Shown: one piece after another, positions 9,091 to 17,505 of the stretch
How positions within the stretch are numbered: the first letter of the stretch is position 1
Layout: each line of letters begins with the position of its first letter
Assembly (NCBI RefSeq): GCF_937898475.1
Contig: NZ_CALEJS010000015.1
Location: 62,001 to 126,000 of the forward strand
Direction: 5' to 3'
From: an uncultured Chitinophaga sp.
Lineage (GTDB): Bacteria; Bacteroidota; Bacteroidia; Chitinophagales; Chitinophagaceae
DNA length: 64,000 nucleotides
Position numbers and translations under genes: made by a program
Notes under the pieces: generated by a model
What the model was told of the DNA's origin: nothing
The model's input: only the letters and a program-made list of their open reading frames with translations
Databases searched by the model: none

Positions 9091-12000
9091 ATGAAAAAAG
9101 CTCTACGTTATCTACTAGGGGGCCTGGGAATCTATTGCTCTTGCCTGAGCATCATCCCGCCCGAAGCGAATGCGCAGACAGCCTACGCGCAGAACGATAC
9201 ACCCGGCCGGGAAAAGGCATTGCCTGCACAGCGGGACAAAGCTGCAAAGCTGGACCTGAAGACCGCCCTCGAACAGATCTACCGGAAACACCGCCTGAAA
9301 TTCATTTATAACGAAGCCCAGCTGAAAGATATTAAAGTGTCTTCACAGCTGCTGCAGCTGGAAAGCAGCCGGCTCATCGCCCGCCTGGAACAAACGCTGG
9401 CCGCACATCACCTGCAGCTCAGCAAAACACACGAGCTGCAATACCTGATCATTCCGGCTTCCGCTTCGGGCCAGCCTAATGTCAAAGAAAAAACAACACG
9501 TGCAGAGATAAAAGTAAATGGCGTCGTGCGCGATGGTATCGGTAACCCGCTGCCCGGTGTAACCGTGAGAGTGATAAAGGCAGAAAAGGGCACCATCACC
9601 GATGAACGCGGGCGCTTTACAATTGACGTAGACCCACTGGGCTCACTGGAATTTTCCTTCATCGGCTATAAACGGCAGGAGCTGAGCGTACGTAACCGGG
9701 TAGACCTGGAAGTGGTACTGGAAGCGGAGGAAGGCGGCCTGAATGAAGTAGTGGTAGTAGGCTTCGGTAAACAAAGGAAAGTAAGCCTGGTCGGCGCACA
9801 ATCCGGTGTAAAGGTAGAAGAGCTGAAACAACCCGTGCGCAACCTCAGCACCTTGCTGGCGGGCCGCCTGGCAGGCATCGTAGGCGTGCAGCGCAGCGGG
9901 GAGCCCGGTTATGATGATGCCCAGATCTGGATACGCGGTATATCCACTTTTACCAACAGCCGCCCGCTGGTATTGGTGGATGGTGTAGAACGGCCTTTCG
10001 CCAATGTTGACCCCCAGGATATCGAGAGTTTCAATATCCTCAAAGATGCATCTGCCACTGCTGTTTACGGCGTAAGAGGCGCCAATGGCGTGATACTGAT
10101 CACTACCAAACGAGGTAAGTCGCAGAAAACACAGATCAATGTAGACCTGAACACCGGCGTGACAGCGTTTACCCGCCTGCCCGAATATGCTGACGGCGTT
10201 ACCTACATGCAGATGGCCAATGAAGCCATTACCACCCGCGGCGGCACACCGCAGTATTCCGAAGAGACCATACAGAAAACGGCCAGCGGAGAAGATCCAT
10301 ACCTGTATCCCAACGTGAACTGGATCAGGGAGATCTTCAACAGGTTCGGTACCAACAGGCGCGCCAACATGAATATACAGGGCGGTTCTGATGCCGCCAG
10401 TTTTTATGTATCCGCGTCTTATTTCGATGAAGTAGGTCTGTTCAAACGCGACGAACTGGCCAGGTATAATTCTGCTATCAAGTTCACCCGGTATAATTTT
10501 ACCACTAACCTGAACCTGAAAGTCACCGCTTCTACAAGACTGGAATTTGGCGTGCAGGGATACATTGGTAATGGCAACTACCCGGGCACCTCTACCGCCG
10601 GTATATTCGGTTCTGCATTGTCTACACCGCCTACGGTATTCCCTGTACGTTACCCGGATGGAAAGATCCCCGCACTGCAGGATGGTTCCTCCGTGAACAA
10701 CCCCTATGATCAGCTCACACAGTCGGGTTTTGCCACAGAATTCCGCAACCAGATCTTTTCCAATGCCCGCGTGAGGCAGGATCTGGGTTTCCTGCTGAAG
10801 GGGCTGTCTTTTACCACCATGTTCTCTTTTGATACCTATAACCAGCACAACCTGCGCCGCACCAAATCAGTAGATACCTGGCTGGCCACCGGCCGAAACA
10901 GCGAAGGGGAGCTGGAATACCGCCAAACGCGCATCGGCACCAATTACCTGAACTTCAGCAGGGGCAATGGCGGTAACCGCCAGTTCTATACCGAAACAGC
11001 CCTGAACTATGAAAATGTATTCGGAAAACATCGCGTAGGGGGCTTACTGTTATATAACCAGAGCGATAAGGTAGACGCCTTCCAGGATGATTTCATCGCC
11101 TCTATTCCACGGCGGCAGCGGGGCCTGGCGGGAAGAGGTACCTACTCCTTTGACGACCGCTATCTCTTTGAAGCCAATTTCGGGTATAACGGCTCAGAAA
11201 CATTTTCTCCCAACCGCCGCTACGGTTTCTTTCCTTCCGCAGGGCTGGGATGGATTGCTTCCAGCGAAAAATTCATGCAGCCGGCAGCGGGAGTGATACA
11301 GTTCCTGAAATTCCGCTTCTCCTACGGCCTCGTTGGCAACGGTGAAATTGAAGGACGTCGCTTTGCCTACATTGCCACCGTGGCGGGGACTAACGGCTAT
11401 GCCTATGGTAATGAAAGACAGAATAATTATGGGGACGGATACGATATTGGAGAATATGCTTCAGACGTTACCTGGGAAACCGCCCGCAAAACCAACCTGG
11501 GCGTAGAACTCACTACCCTTAAAGACCGCCTGAACATCCAGGTGGATTTCTTCCACGAGAAACGGGACAATATTTTCCTCAGGCGTTCCTCCATCCCGGC
11601 CATGCTGGGCCTGCGAAGCAACCCTTACGGCAACCTCGGGAAAACAGAGAACAAAGGCATTGATGCCAGCCTTGATTTTAATATGAAGGTAGGAGCGCTG
11701 ATGGTAGGACTGAAAGGCAATTTCACTTTCAACAAGAACAAGGTGATAGAGGACGATCTGCCACCCTGGGCGTATCCCTACCTGGAAAGAAAAGGCCGGA
11801 AGATCAGCCAGCGTTTTGCCTATATCGCCGAAGGCCTTTTCCAGGACTCACTGGAAATTCTCAGGAGCCCGAAACAAACGGGCGATGTAAGGCCCGGCGA
11901 TATTAAATTCAAAGACATCAACGGCGATGGGGTGATCAATTCCTATGACCAGTACCCGGTGGGCTATGGCGCCGTACCGGAGATCGTATATGGCTTCGGG

Positions 12001-12462
12001 TTAAACCTGGCTTACAGGAACGTGGCACTGGGCCTCTTCTTCCAGGGCGTAGCCAATGTAGATACCTATACCTATGGCGAAGGCTTTATTCCTTTTGAAC
12101 AGGGAGGTAACCGCGGTAACCTCATGAGCGTGATCACCGACAGATGGACGCCGGAAAATCCCAATCCGCATGCTTTCTATCCCCGCCTGTCTTTTGGTGT
12201 GGTAAACGACAACTACAAGGAAAGCACCTGGTGGGTCAAGAATTCCAGCTACCTGCGCCTCAAGAACCTGGAACTGAGCTATACGCTGCCACCCAAATGG
12301 CTGAACCGGGTGGGTGTGCATCGCGCACGTATTTACCTGCTGGGCTACAATGTACTTACCATCAGCTCATTCAAGCTGTGGGATGTTGAGCTGGACCAGG
12401 GCAGGGGCACACAATACCCGCAGCTCACTTCCTATAACCTGGGTGTTTCCCTGCAGTTCTGA
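9091..12462 (+). CDS. SusC/RagA-family TonB-dependent transporter with STN domain
   Basis: A 1123-aa outer-membrane transporter. In order: a signal peptide (about 1-28), an STN domain (about 50-125, LDLKTALEQIYRKHRLKFIYN), a carboxypeptidase-regulatory-like domain (about 143-212), a plug with GLNEVVVVGFGKQRK (TonB-linked signature) and the DASATAVYGVRGANGVILITTK motif, then a long beta-barrel ending in GVSLQF. The STN domain makes it a transducer able to signal to FecR at 8126-9052. It pairs with the SusD lipoprotein 24 bp downstream. The substrate, probably a glycan or peptide, cannot be deduced because no degradative enzyme lies next to the pair. Confidence 0.96.
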   Translation: MKKALRYLLGGLGIYCSCLSIIPPEANAQTAYAQNDTPGREKALPAQRDKAAKLDLKTALEQIYRKHRLKFIYNEAQLKDIKVSSQLLQLESSRLIARLEQTLAAHHLQLSKTHELQYLIIPASASGQPNVKEKTTRAEIKVNGVVRDGIGNPLPGVTVRVIKAEKGTITDERGRFTIDVDPLGSLEFSFIGYKRQELSVRNRVDLEVVLEAEEGGLNEVVVVGFGKQRKVSLVGAQSGVKVEELKQPVRNLSTLLAGRLAGIVGVQRSGEPGYDDAQIWIRGISTFTNSRPLVLVDGVERPFANVDPQDIESFNILKDASATAVYGVRGANGVILITTKRGKSQKTQINVDLNTGVTAFTRLPEYADGVTYMQMANEAITTRGGTPQYSEETIQKTASGEDPYLYPNVNWIREIFNRFGTNRRANMNIQGGSDAASFYVSASYFDEVGLFKRDELARYNSAIKFTRYNFTTNLNLKVTASTRLEFGVQGYIGNGNYPGTSTAGIFGSALSTPPTVFPVRYPDGKIPALQDGSSVNNPYDQLTQSGFATEFRNQIFSNARVRQDLGFLLKGLSFTTMFSFDTYNQHNLRRTKSVDTWLATGRNSEGELEYRQTRIGTNYLNFSRGNGGNRQFYTETALNYENVFGKHRVGGLLLYNQSDKVDAFQDDFIASIPRRQRGLAGRGTYSFDDRYLFEANFGYNGSETFSPNRRYGFFPSAGLGWIASSEKFMQPAAGVIQFLKFRFSYGLVGNGEIEGRRFAYIATVAGTNGYAYGNERQNNYGDGYDIGEYASDVTWETARKTNLGVELTTLKDRLNIQVDFFHEKRDNIFLRRSSIPAMLGLRSNPYGNLGKTENKGIDASLDFNMKVGALMVGLKGNFTFNKNKVIEDDLPPWAYPYLERKGRKISQRFAYIAEGLFQDSLEILRSPKQTGDVRPGDIKFKDINGDGVINSYDQYPVGYGAVPEIVYGFGLNLAYRNVALGLFFQGVANVDTYTYGEGFIPFEQGGNRGNLMSVITDRWTPENPNPHAFYPRLSFGVVNDNYKESTWWVKNSSYLRLKNLELSYTLPPKWLNRVGVHRARIYLLGYNVLTISSFKLWDVELDQGRGTQYPQLTSYNLGVSLQF

Positions 12463-12486
12463 TCACGCACATTAAAAATCATTCGT

Positions 12487-14274
12487 ATGAAATATTGCCA
12501 CCTGTATACATTACTGTTAACAGCCTTGTTGCTGACGGCAGGCTGTAAGAAAGGCTTCCTGGACCAGGTGCCTGATGATCGTATCACCATTGATGAAGTA
12601 TTTTCCAAGAGACGATCCCTTGAACAATACCTGGCCAATATCTATGACCGCATCCGCGATGAAAGCAACCAGTGGGAATCCAATCCCTGGCTGGGCTGCT
12701 CTGATGAAGCAGACATGACCTGGGCGCGTAACGGGTACAATAGCTACTTCATCAACATCGGCAGCTGGGACCCCACTTCGGGCTTCTATGATTTCTGGAC
12801 GCACTATTACCAGGGCATCCGTTCTGCCAGTTATTTCATTGAGAATGCAGACAAATGCGTGGAGATACTGGCGCTGCCCGAAGGACAGGCTTTGCTCACC
12901 AAATACAAGGCAGAAGCCCGGCTGCTGCGTGCATACTTTTATTTCTGTCTCTTACGCCAGTATGGCCCCGTACCGCTGCTGGGTGAAAAAACATTACCGC
13001 CTGATGTGCCCTTTGAGGAAACACAGATACCCCGCAGTGCTTATGATGAATGCGTAAATTTCATCAGCACGGAACTGGATAGGGCAGGGGCGGATCTTCC
13101 CCTGCAGCAGACAGACCTGGTAGAATACGGCCGCGTTACAAGGGCATTTGCGATGGCCATCAAATCACGCCTCCTGTTATATGCTGCCAGTCCGCTGGTG
13201 AACGGCAATACCGCCTACGCCGCCTTCAAAAACCTGGACGGCAAGCCCCTCATCAGCCAGCAGCAGGATCCTGCCAAATGGCAGCAGGCCGCAGATGCCG
13301 CCAAAGCCGTGATCGACCTGGGCATTTTCAGCCTGCTGAAAAAGAACGATGCCGCCGGTAATTTCGATCCCTTTATTTCCTGCCGCGATGTGCTGCTGGA
13401 TCCCTGGAATAAGGAAACCATCTTTGCCCGCGGCGGAAATGATGCCTACGGATGGGAAGTGCATTGCTCCCCGCGTTTTGCCGGCGGCTGGAGTGGTATA
13501 GCCGCTACCCAGCAGATCGTGGATGCCTTTCATATGGCCAATGGCAAGATGATCAATGAACCGGGATCAGGATATGTGGAAGACGGTTTTTCAGCCACAG
13601 ATACAAAGTACACCAAAGCAGGTACCTATAATATGTACGTGAACCGCGAGCCGCGCTTTTATGTTTGCATCACCTATAACGGTATGACCTGGTTCAATAC
13701 CAGCGAAGGTGCAAAAACAGTGGAGCTGTATAACACCGGTAATACCGGCAAACAGGGCTCCTATGATTATTCCCGCACGGGTTACCTGGTGCGAAAGAAT
13801 TATCATCCAGACACTTATCCCCGGCAGGGCAGATCGGTGGCCCGTCCGCTGGTACTCTTCCGGCTGGGAGAAATCTACCTGAACTATGCAGAGGCGCTGA
13901 ATGAAGCGCAGCCGGGGCATCCGGACATTCTTACCTATCTGAATGCGATCCGTGAAAGAGCAGGCATCCCTGCCTTACCCGCCGGCCTGCCGCAGGAGGA
14001 AATGCGCATGCGCATCCGCCAGGAACGCCGGGTAGAGCTGGCATTTGAATGTCACCGTTATTTCGATACGCGCAGATGGAATATTGCAATGCAGACAGAT
14101 GGCGGCCGCTTTTACGGGATGAATGTGGACGCCGGTAACCAGGTACAGGATCTGAGTTTCTATAAAAGAACCGTTTTTGAAACCCGGGTTTTCACCCGGC
14201 AACATTATTTTTTCCCCATCCCGCAGTTTGATATAGACCGTAATAAAAAGCTGGTACAGAATCCGGGCTGGTAA
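12487..14274 (+). CDS. SusD/RagB-family nutrient-binding outer-membrane lipoprotein
   Basis: A 595-aa lipoprotein with lipobox LLTAGC at about 15-20. The N-terminal SusD-like domain (FLDQVPDDRITIDEVFS and following TPR-like helices) and the C-terminal RagB domain are complete. The latter includes RPLVLFRLGEIYLNYAEALNEA, YLNAIRERAGIPALP and the RRVELAFECHRYFDTRRW motif. It acts as the lid and substrate receptor of the SusC barrel encoded 24 bp upstream. It ends close to a convergent cupin gene. Confidence 0.96.
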   Translation: MKYCHLYTLLLTALLLTAGCKKGFLDQVPDDRITIDEVFSKRRSLEQYLANIYDRIRDESNQWESNPWLGCSDEADMTWARNGYNSYFINIGSWDPTSGFYDFWTHYYQGIRSASYFIENADKCVEILALPEGQALLTKYKAEARLLRAYFYFCLLRQYGPVPLLGEKTLPPDVPFEETQIPRSAYDECVNFISTELDRAGADLPLQQTDLVEYGRVTRAFAMAIKSRLLLYAASPLVNGNTAYAAFKNLDGKPLISQQQDPAKWQQAADAAKAVIDLGIFSLLKKNDAAGNFDPFISCRDVLLDPWNKETIFARGGNDAYGWEVHCSPRFAGGWSGIAATQQIVDAFHMANGKMINEPGSGYVEDGFSATDTKYTKAGTYNMYVNREPRFYVCITYNGMTWFNTSEGAKTVELYNTGNTGKQGSYDYSRTGYLVRKNYHPDTYPRQGRSVARPLVLFRLGEIYLNYAEALNEAQPGHPDILTYLNAIRERAGIPALPAGLPQEEMRMRIRQERRVELAFECHRYFDTRRWNIAMQTDGGRFYGMNVDAGNQVQDLSFYKRTVFETRVFTRQHYFFPIPQFDIDRNKKLVQNPGW

Positions 14275-14283
14275 GGGAAGCTG

Positions 14284-14688
14284 TTAGTTGTCTCCTTTGC
14301 CGGGAGTAGCGTTATACTCTGTGCTGGTCACGGGCCGCATCCAAACGGCGCCAAATTCGTTGGCCGGTGCGATCACCATATGCGTCATGCTGCTGTTGTG
14401 CGCGGCGCCATGCCAATGCAGGGTGTGCTGCGGTATTTTTACCACATCGCCTTCCCTGATGACATGGATGGATTTCCCGGATTCCTGGTAATAGCCAATG
14501 CCGTCCGTCACCACCAGTACCTGCTCATAGGCATGGCTATGCCAATGGGTACGCGCTTTGGGTGCAAAGCCTACTTTGGCTATTACGATGTTCAGATCGT
14601 CTTCAGGCGCCACCACCAGGTTCACCCATACCTCCCCGGTAAAGTTGGCTTCGGTGGGTGGCGCTTCTTTGGTTAATATCGAAGTCAT
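14284..14688 (-). CDS. Cupin-domain protein (mandelonitrile-lyase/quercetinase-like)
   Basis: A 134-aa single-cupin protein. Metal-binding positions are seen in the first motif (HWHSHAYEQVLVV) and the second (HTLHWHGAAHNSSMTH). The arrangement is like small bicupin-related (R)-mandelonitrile lyase or quercetinase-type enzymes, but no activity can be assigned. The frame stays open to an ATG at 14742, but the start at 14688 (MTSILTKEAP) fits small cupins better. It is divergent from an AraC regulator at 14857, which may control it. The 3' end overlaps an AGCTGTTAG element shared with three other gene ends. Confidence 0.85.
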   Translation of the reverse strand: MTSILTKEAPPTEANFTGEVWVNLVVAPEDDLNIVIAKVGFAPKARTHWHSHAYEQVLVVTDGIGYYQESGKSIHVIREGDVVKIPQHTLHWHGAAHNSSMTHMVIAPANEFGAVWMRPVTSTEYNATPGKGDN

Positions 14689-14827
14689 GTTGTTCGTTTT
14701 GTGCTGATAAACGGATTCAATGCAAAGGTCTGGCGGAATCATTGCATACCAGGTATATCAATTACGGTAATATTTACCAATATCACTGATCCGGGCCCCC
14801 AAATGCAGTTAACATCCGTTAAACCAG

Positions 14828-14835
14828 TAACTTTG
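14828..14835 (+). promoter_or_regulatory. Candidate -7 element for the AraC regulator gene
   Basis: TAACTTTG matches the Bacteroidota -7 consensus TAnnTTTG and lies 21 nt before the start codon at 14857. The upstream -33 region has only a weak TTA. Given its position in a divergent cupin/AraC gap, this is a plausible promoter, but unproven. Confidence 0.45.
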
Positions 14836-14856
14836 AATGGTCTGAATAAGTAGTAT

Positions 14857-15753
14857 ATGGATAAAATACTGAAACTGGATACCATCAGCGATTACAATGC
14901 TATAAACGGCCAGGAAACACTGCATCCCCTGGTGAGCGTGATCGACTTTTCTAACACCCCCCCAAAGCGCCAGATGCGGATGAGCCTGGGCTTTTATATC
15001 ATCTCCCTGAAGGAGGTGAAATGTGGCGACTTACGCTATGGCTGCAATTATTACGATTATGAGGAAGGTACCCTGGTGTTTATGGGCCCCGGCCAGGTAA
15101 TTGGTTTTGAAGATAATGGCGAGGTATACCAGCCAAAGGGATACTCGCTGGCTTTTCACCCGGACCTGATCCACGGCACCTCCCTGGGCCGCCATATCAA
15201 CGATTATACCTTCTTTTCCTACGATGTGCATGAGGCGCTGCATTTGTCCGAGCGCGAGCGGCAGATCATACTGGATTGCCTTTTTAAGATCCGCTATGAG
15301 CTGGAACATGCCATTGATAAGCACAGCAAAAAACTGATTGCCGCCAATATTGAACTGTTCCTGAACTACTGCGTGCGTTTTTACGACCGCCAGTTCATTA
15401 CCCGCGATAACACCAATAAGGGGATCTTAGCGCGTTTTGAAACCTTGCTGAATGACTATTTTCAGTCAGACCGGCCGCAGAATCTCGGCCTGCCGTCTGT
15501 TAGTTATTGCGCAGGCGAGCTGAACCTGTCTCCCAATTATTTTGGAGACCTGATCAAAAAGGAAACCGGCAAATCGGCACAGGAGTATATCCAGCTGAAA
15601 CTGATCAGCGTTGCCAAGGAAAGGATATTTGATACCAGTAAATCAGTAGGGGAGATCGCCTTTGAGCTGGGGTTTAAGTACCAGCAGCATTTTACCCGCT
15701 TATTTAAGCAAAGGGTGGGGTATACGCCCAATGAATACAGGTCGCTGAACTGA
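14857..15753 (+). CDS. AraC-family transcriptional regulator
   Basis: A 298-aa AraC/XylS regulator. The N-terminal half (about 35-160) is a cupin-like sensor with EGTLVFMGPGQVIGFED. The C-terminal DNA-binding domain (about 195-297) includes CAGELNLSPNYFGDLIKKETG and GEIAFELGFKYQQHFTRLF. It is divergent from the small cupin gene at 14284-14688, an arrangement common for a regulator and its target. The effector is unknown. Confidence 0.92.
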   Translation: MDKILKLDTISDYNAINGQETLHPLVSVIDFSNTPPKRQMRMSLGFYIISLKEVKCGDLRYGCNYYDYEEGTLVFMGPGQVIGFEDNGEVYQPKGYSLAFHPDLIHGTSLGRHINDYTFFSYDVHEALHLSERERQIILDCLFKIRYELEHAIDKHSKKLIAANIELFLNYCVRFYDRQFITRDNTNKGILARFETLLNDYFQSDRPQNLGLPSVSYCAGELNLSPNYFGDLIKKETGKSAQEYIQLKLISVAKERIFDTSKSVGEIAFELGFKYQQHFTRLFKQRVGYTPNEYRSLN

Positions 15754-15830
15754 GTGCCCTGTAAAAGAAAAGCAGTACGTTTTACCGTACTGCCTTCCAT
15801 CGTTTATTGGGTTAGTGGTAGTAAGCTGTA

Positions 15831-16673
15831 TTAAAATATACGTGCAAAGAAAGTTCTCATATCCTGCCAGGAAGCACTGTCTGCCGCTGCATTATAAGTG
15901 ATAGGCATGTTGAACTTTTTGCCGGTCTCCGTAGCGGCCGGGTTGGTGAATGCATGTGTTGCGCCCGGATAAGTCTTGAATGTGTAGTCTGCCCCGATAG
16001 AGTCCAGTCCTTTTTTGAACTGCGCCTCTTCCTGTGCAGAAACAAACTTATCGTCACCGCCATGGCACACCAGTATCTTTGCCTTCAGCAGGTCTTTATC
16101 GGGATTCACGCCAGCCAGGCTGCCATGAAAGCTCACCACTCCATTAAAGGGCAGGCCCATTTTAGCAGCATTCAGTACCATAGCGCCGCCAAAACAATAA
16201 CCGATTGCGGCCACGCGGCCGGTATCTGTCTGGCTGAAGCTTTTCAGCTCTGCCAGCGCAGCAGCCATCCTCGATTTGATCAGGCCCGGGTTGTTATAGA
16301 AAGCGCCGGCAGCCTTACCCGCTTCATCGGGCGTTGGCGCCTGCAGACCGTTACCATACATATCTACCGCCAGGGCCACATAACCCAGTTCGGCCAGCTG
16401 CCTTGCCCGGCTTTTCGTATAGTCATTCAGTCCCCACCATTCGGGCACCACCAATACGCCCGGACGTTTTGCATCTGAAGCCTCATTGTATACCACATAA
16501 CCGATCAGGGTACTCGTATCATCTTTGTAGGTAACCGCTTCCTCTTTCAGTTTTACTTCCGGTACAGCCGTTGTATCCGCAGCTGTTTCACTGGAAGCGG
16601 ATGGGTTATTGCATGCAGCAGATCCGATCACTGCCGCCACTAAACAGGTAAAAAGCAAGGTTTGTCGTTTCAT
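15831..16673 (-). CDS. Dienelactone-hydrolase-family lipoprotein
   Basis: A 280-aa secreted alpha/beta hydrolase. The start at 16673 gives a lipoprotein signal (MKRQTLLFTCLVAAVIGSAAC); an upstream in-frame ATG at 16703 is less likely. The dienelactone-hydrolase fold is shown by GVLVVPEWWGLND, the nucleophile elbow GYCFGG with a catalytic Cys, the Asp-bearing GGDDKFVSAQ and the His in GATHAFTNP. Such proteins cleave lactones or esters; the natural substrate is not clear. A run of Ser/Thr-rich residues after the lipid anchor is a typical linker. Confidence 0.9.
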   Translation of the reverse strand: MKRQTLLFTCLVAAVIGSAACNNPSASSETAADTTAVPEVKLKEEAVTYKDDTSTLIGYVVYNEASDAKRPGVLVVPEWWGLNDYTKSRARQLAELGYVALAVDMYGNGLQAPTPDEAGKAAGAFYNNPGLIKSRMAAALAELKSFSQTDTGRVAAIGYCFGGAMVLNAAKMGLPFNGVVSFHGSLAGVNPDKDLLKAKILVCHGGDDKFVSAQEEAQFKKGLDSIGADYTFKTYPGATHAFTNPAATETGKKFNMPITYNAAADSASWQDMRTFFARIF

Positions 16674-16703
16674 ATATTCATTGATGTTTAAATCGCTCTC
16701 CAT

Positions 16704-17505
16704 TCGCGGTGTAAATGTCGTGCTTTTTCATGATAATAAAAAGACATCTTACCGCTGACATTTTAGACTTTTTACTTTGCATTGTTTGATTGTTCGTTTT
16801 ACATTTTGTAACGGCAAACAGGCCTTCATCCTCCGTCATTGCGGGGAGCTGATAGCACAGTGAGGAGCCGCCACGAAGCAATTTTTTATCTGGCAAACAG
16901 GTCTTCATCTTCCGTCATTGCGAAGCCCGAAGGGCCCATGCGGGGAGCCGGGCCGAAGCAATCTTTTAAAACAAAAAACTATGGGAAGTAAAAAGATTGC
17001 TTCGTCGCGCCACGCACTTTCCTCCGCACCTCCTCGCAATGACGCGATAGCACACCTGTTTGCCAGCCTCCTCGCCATCCCGTGTTTGAAAACCTGCTAA
17101 AAGAAACTCCACTATTATAACAACAAAAGAACATTCATCATTTCCCCTAATTCATAACCCCTTATCCCATTTCACCTTGTCATCACCGCCGTGCCTGCTC
17201 TCATCCGCTCCAACCCGCCGCCATCGCAGCTTTCCCGGATTTTATTTTGCAGGGAATGAAATTATTCTTTAGCTTAGTTGTGCGAAAGGTGTTTATTCAC
17301 ATAATTGGTAAAACATAACCCCATAGCTATTTCCCTCACCATGCAAGGGAAATTTGTGCTTTAATAACAACCAGCAAATACAAATTATCAAGAACGGATT
17401 GTCGTGCGAACAGCTGTCAGCAACCTGTGTTGTATACGGTTGATCTGTAGCAGTATTCCTTTTCAATCGTATCCTTATTTTCTTAACTCCAAAAATCACT
17501 CTCTT
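16704..17505. other. Long non-coding stretch before the Tc toxin operon
   Basis: About 800 bp without a convincing gene. The left part (16813-17064) holds a REP-like repeat cluster, described separately. The right part (17101-17505) is the leader of the Tc toxin operon. It is AT-rich, contains several partial TAnnTTTG-like pieces but no convincing promoter pair, and shows no tRNA or riboswitch-like structure that I can recognise. Confidence 0.5.
16813..17064. repeat. REP-like inverted repeat cluster (CGTCATTGCG/GAAGCAATC type)
   Basis: Two direct copies of a unit beginning GGCAAACAGG (16813-16822 and 16892-16901), followed by CCGTCATTGCG and ending in GAAGCAAT, then an inverted copy ending in CCTGTTTGCC (17055-17064). 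The core arms CGAAGCAATCTTTT (16954-16967) and its exact complement (16991-17004) form a 14-bp stem with a 23-nt loop. Elements with these cores are scattered through many bacterial genomes as non-coding REP/BIME-like sequences. No transposase is present. Confidence 0.75.

Noticed and set aside
9643..10848. 401-codon open frame antisense to the SusC gene
   Set aside because: It lies fully within a well-supported TonB-dependent transporter and has no recognisable domain; its composition is that of a shadow frame.
16813..17064. Possible CRISPR array
   Set aside because: Only two direct units plus one inverted unit, with no regular spacers and no cas genes; REP-like elements explain it.
17404..17505. 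N-terminal extension of the TcA-like gene from a GTG start
   Set aside because: The extra 34 residues are Cys/Ile/Ser-rich and unlike the protein; the ATG at 17506 gives a typical start.
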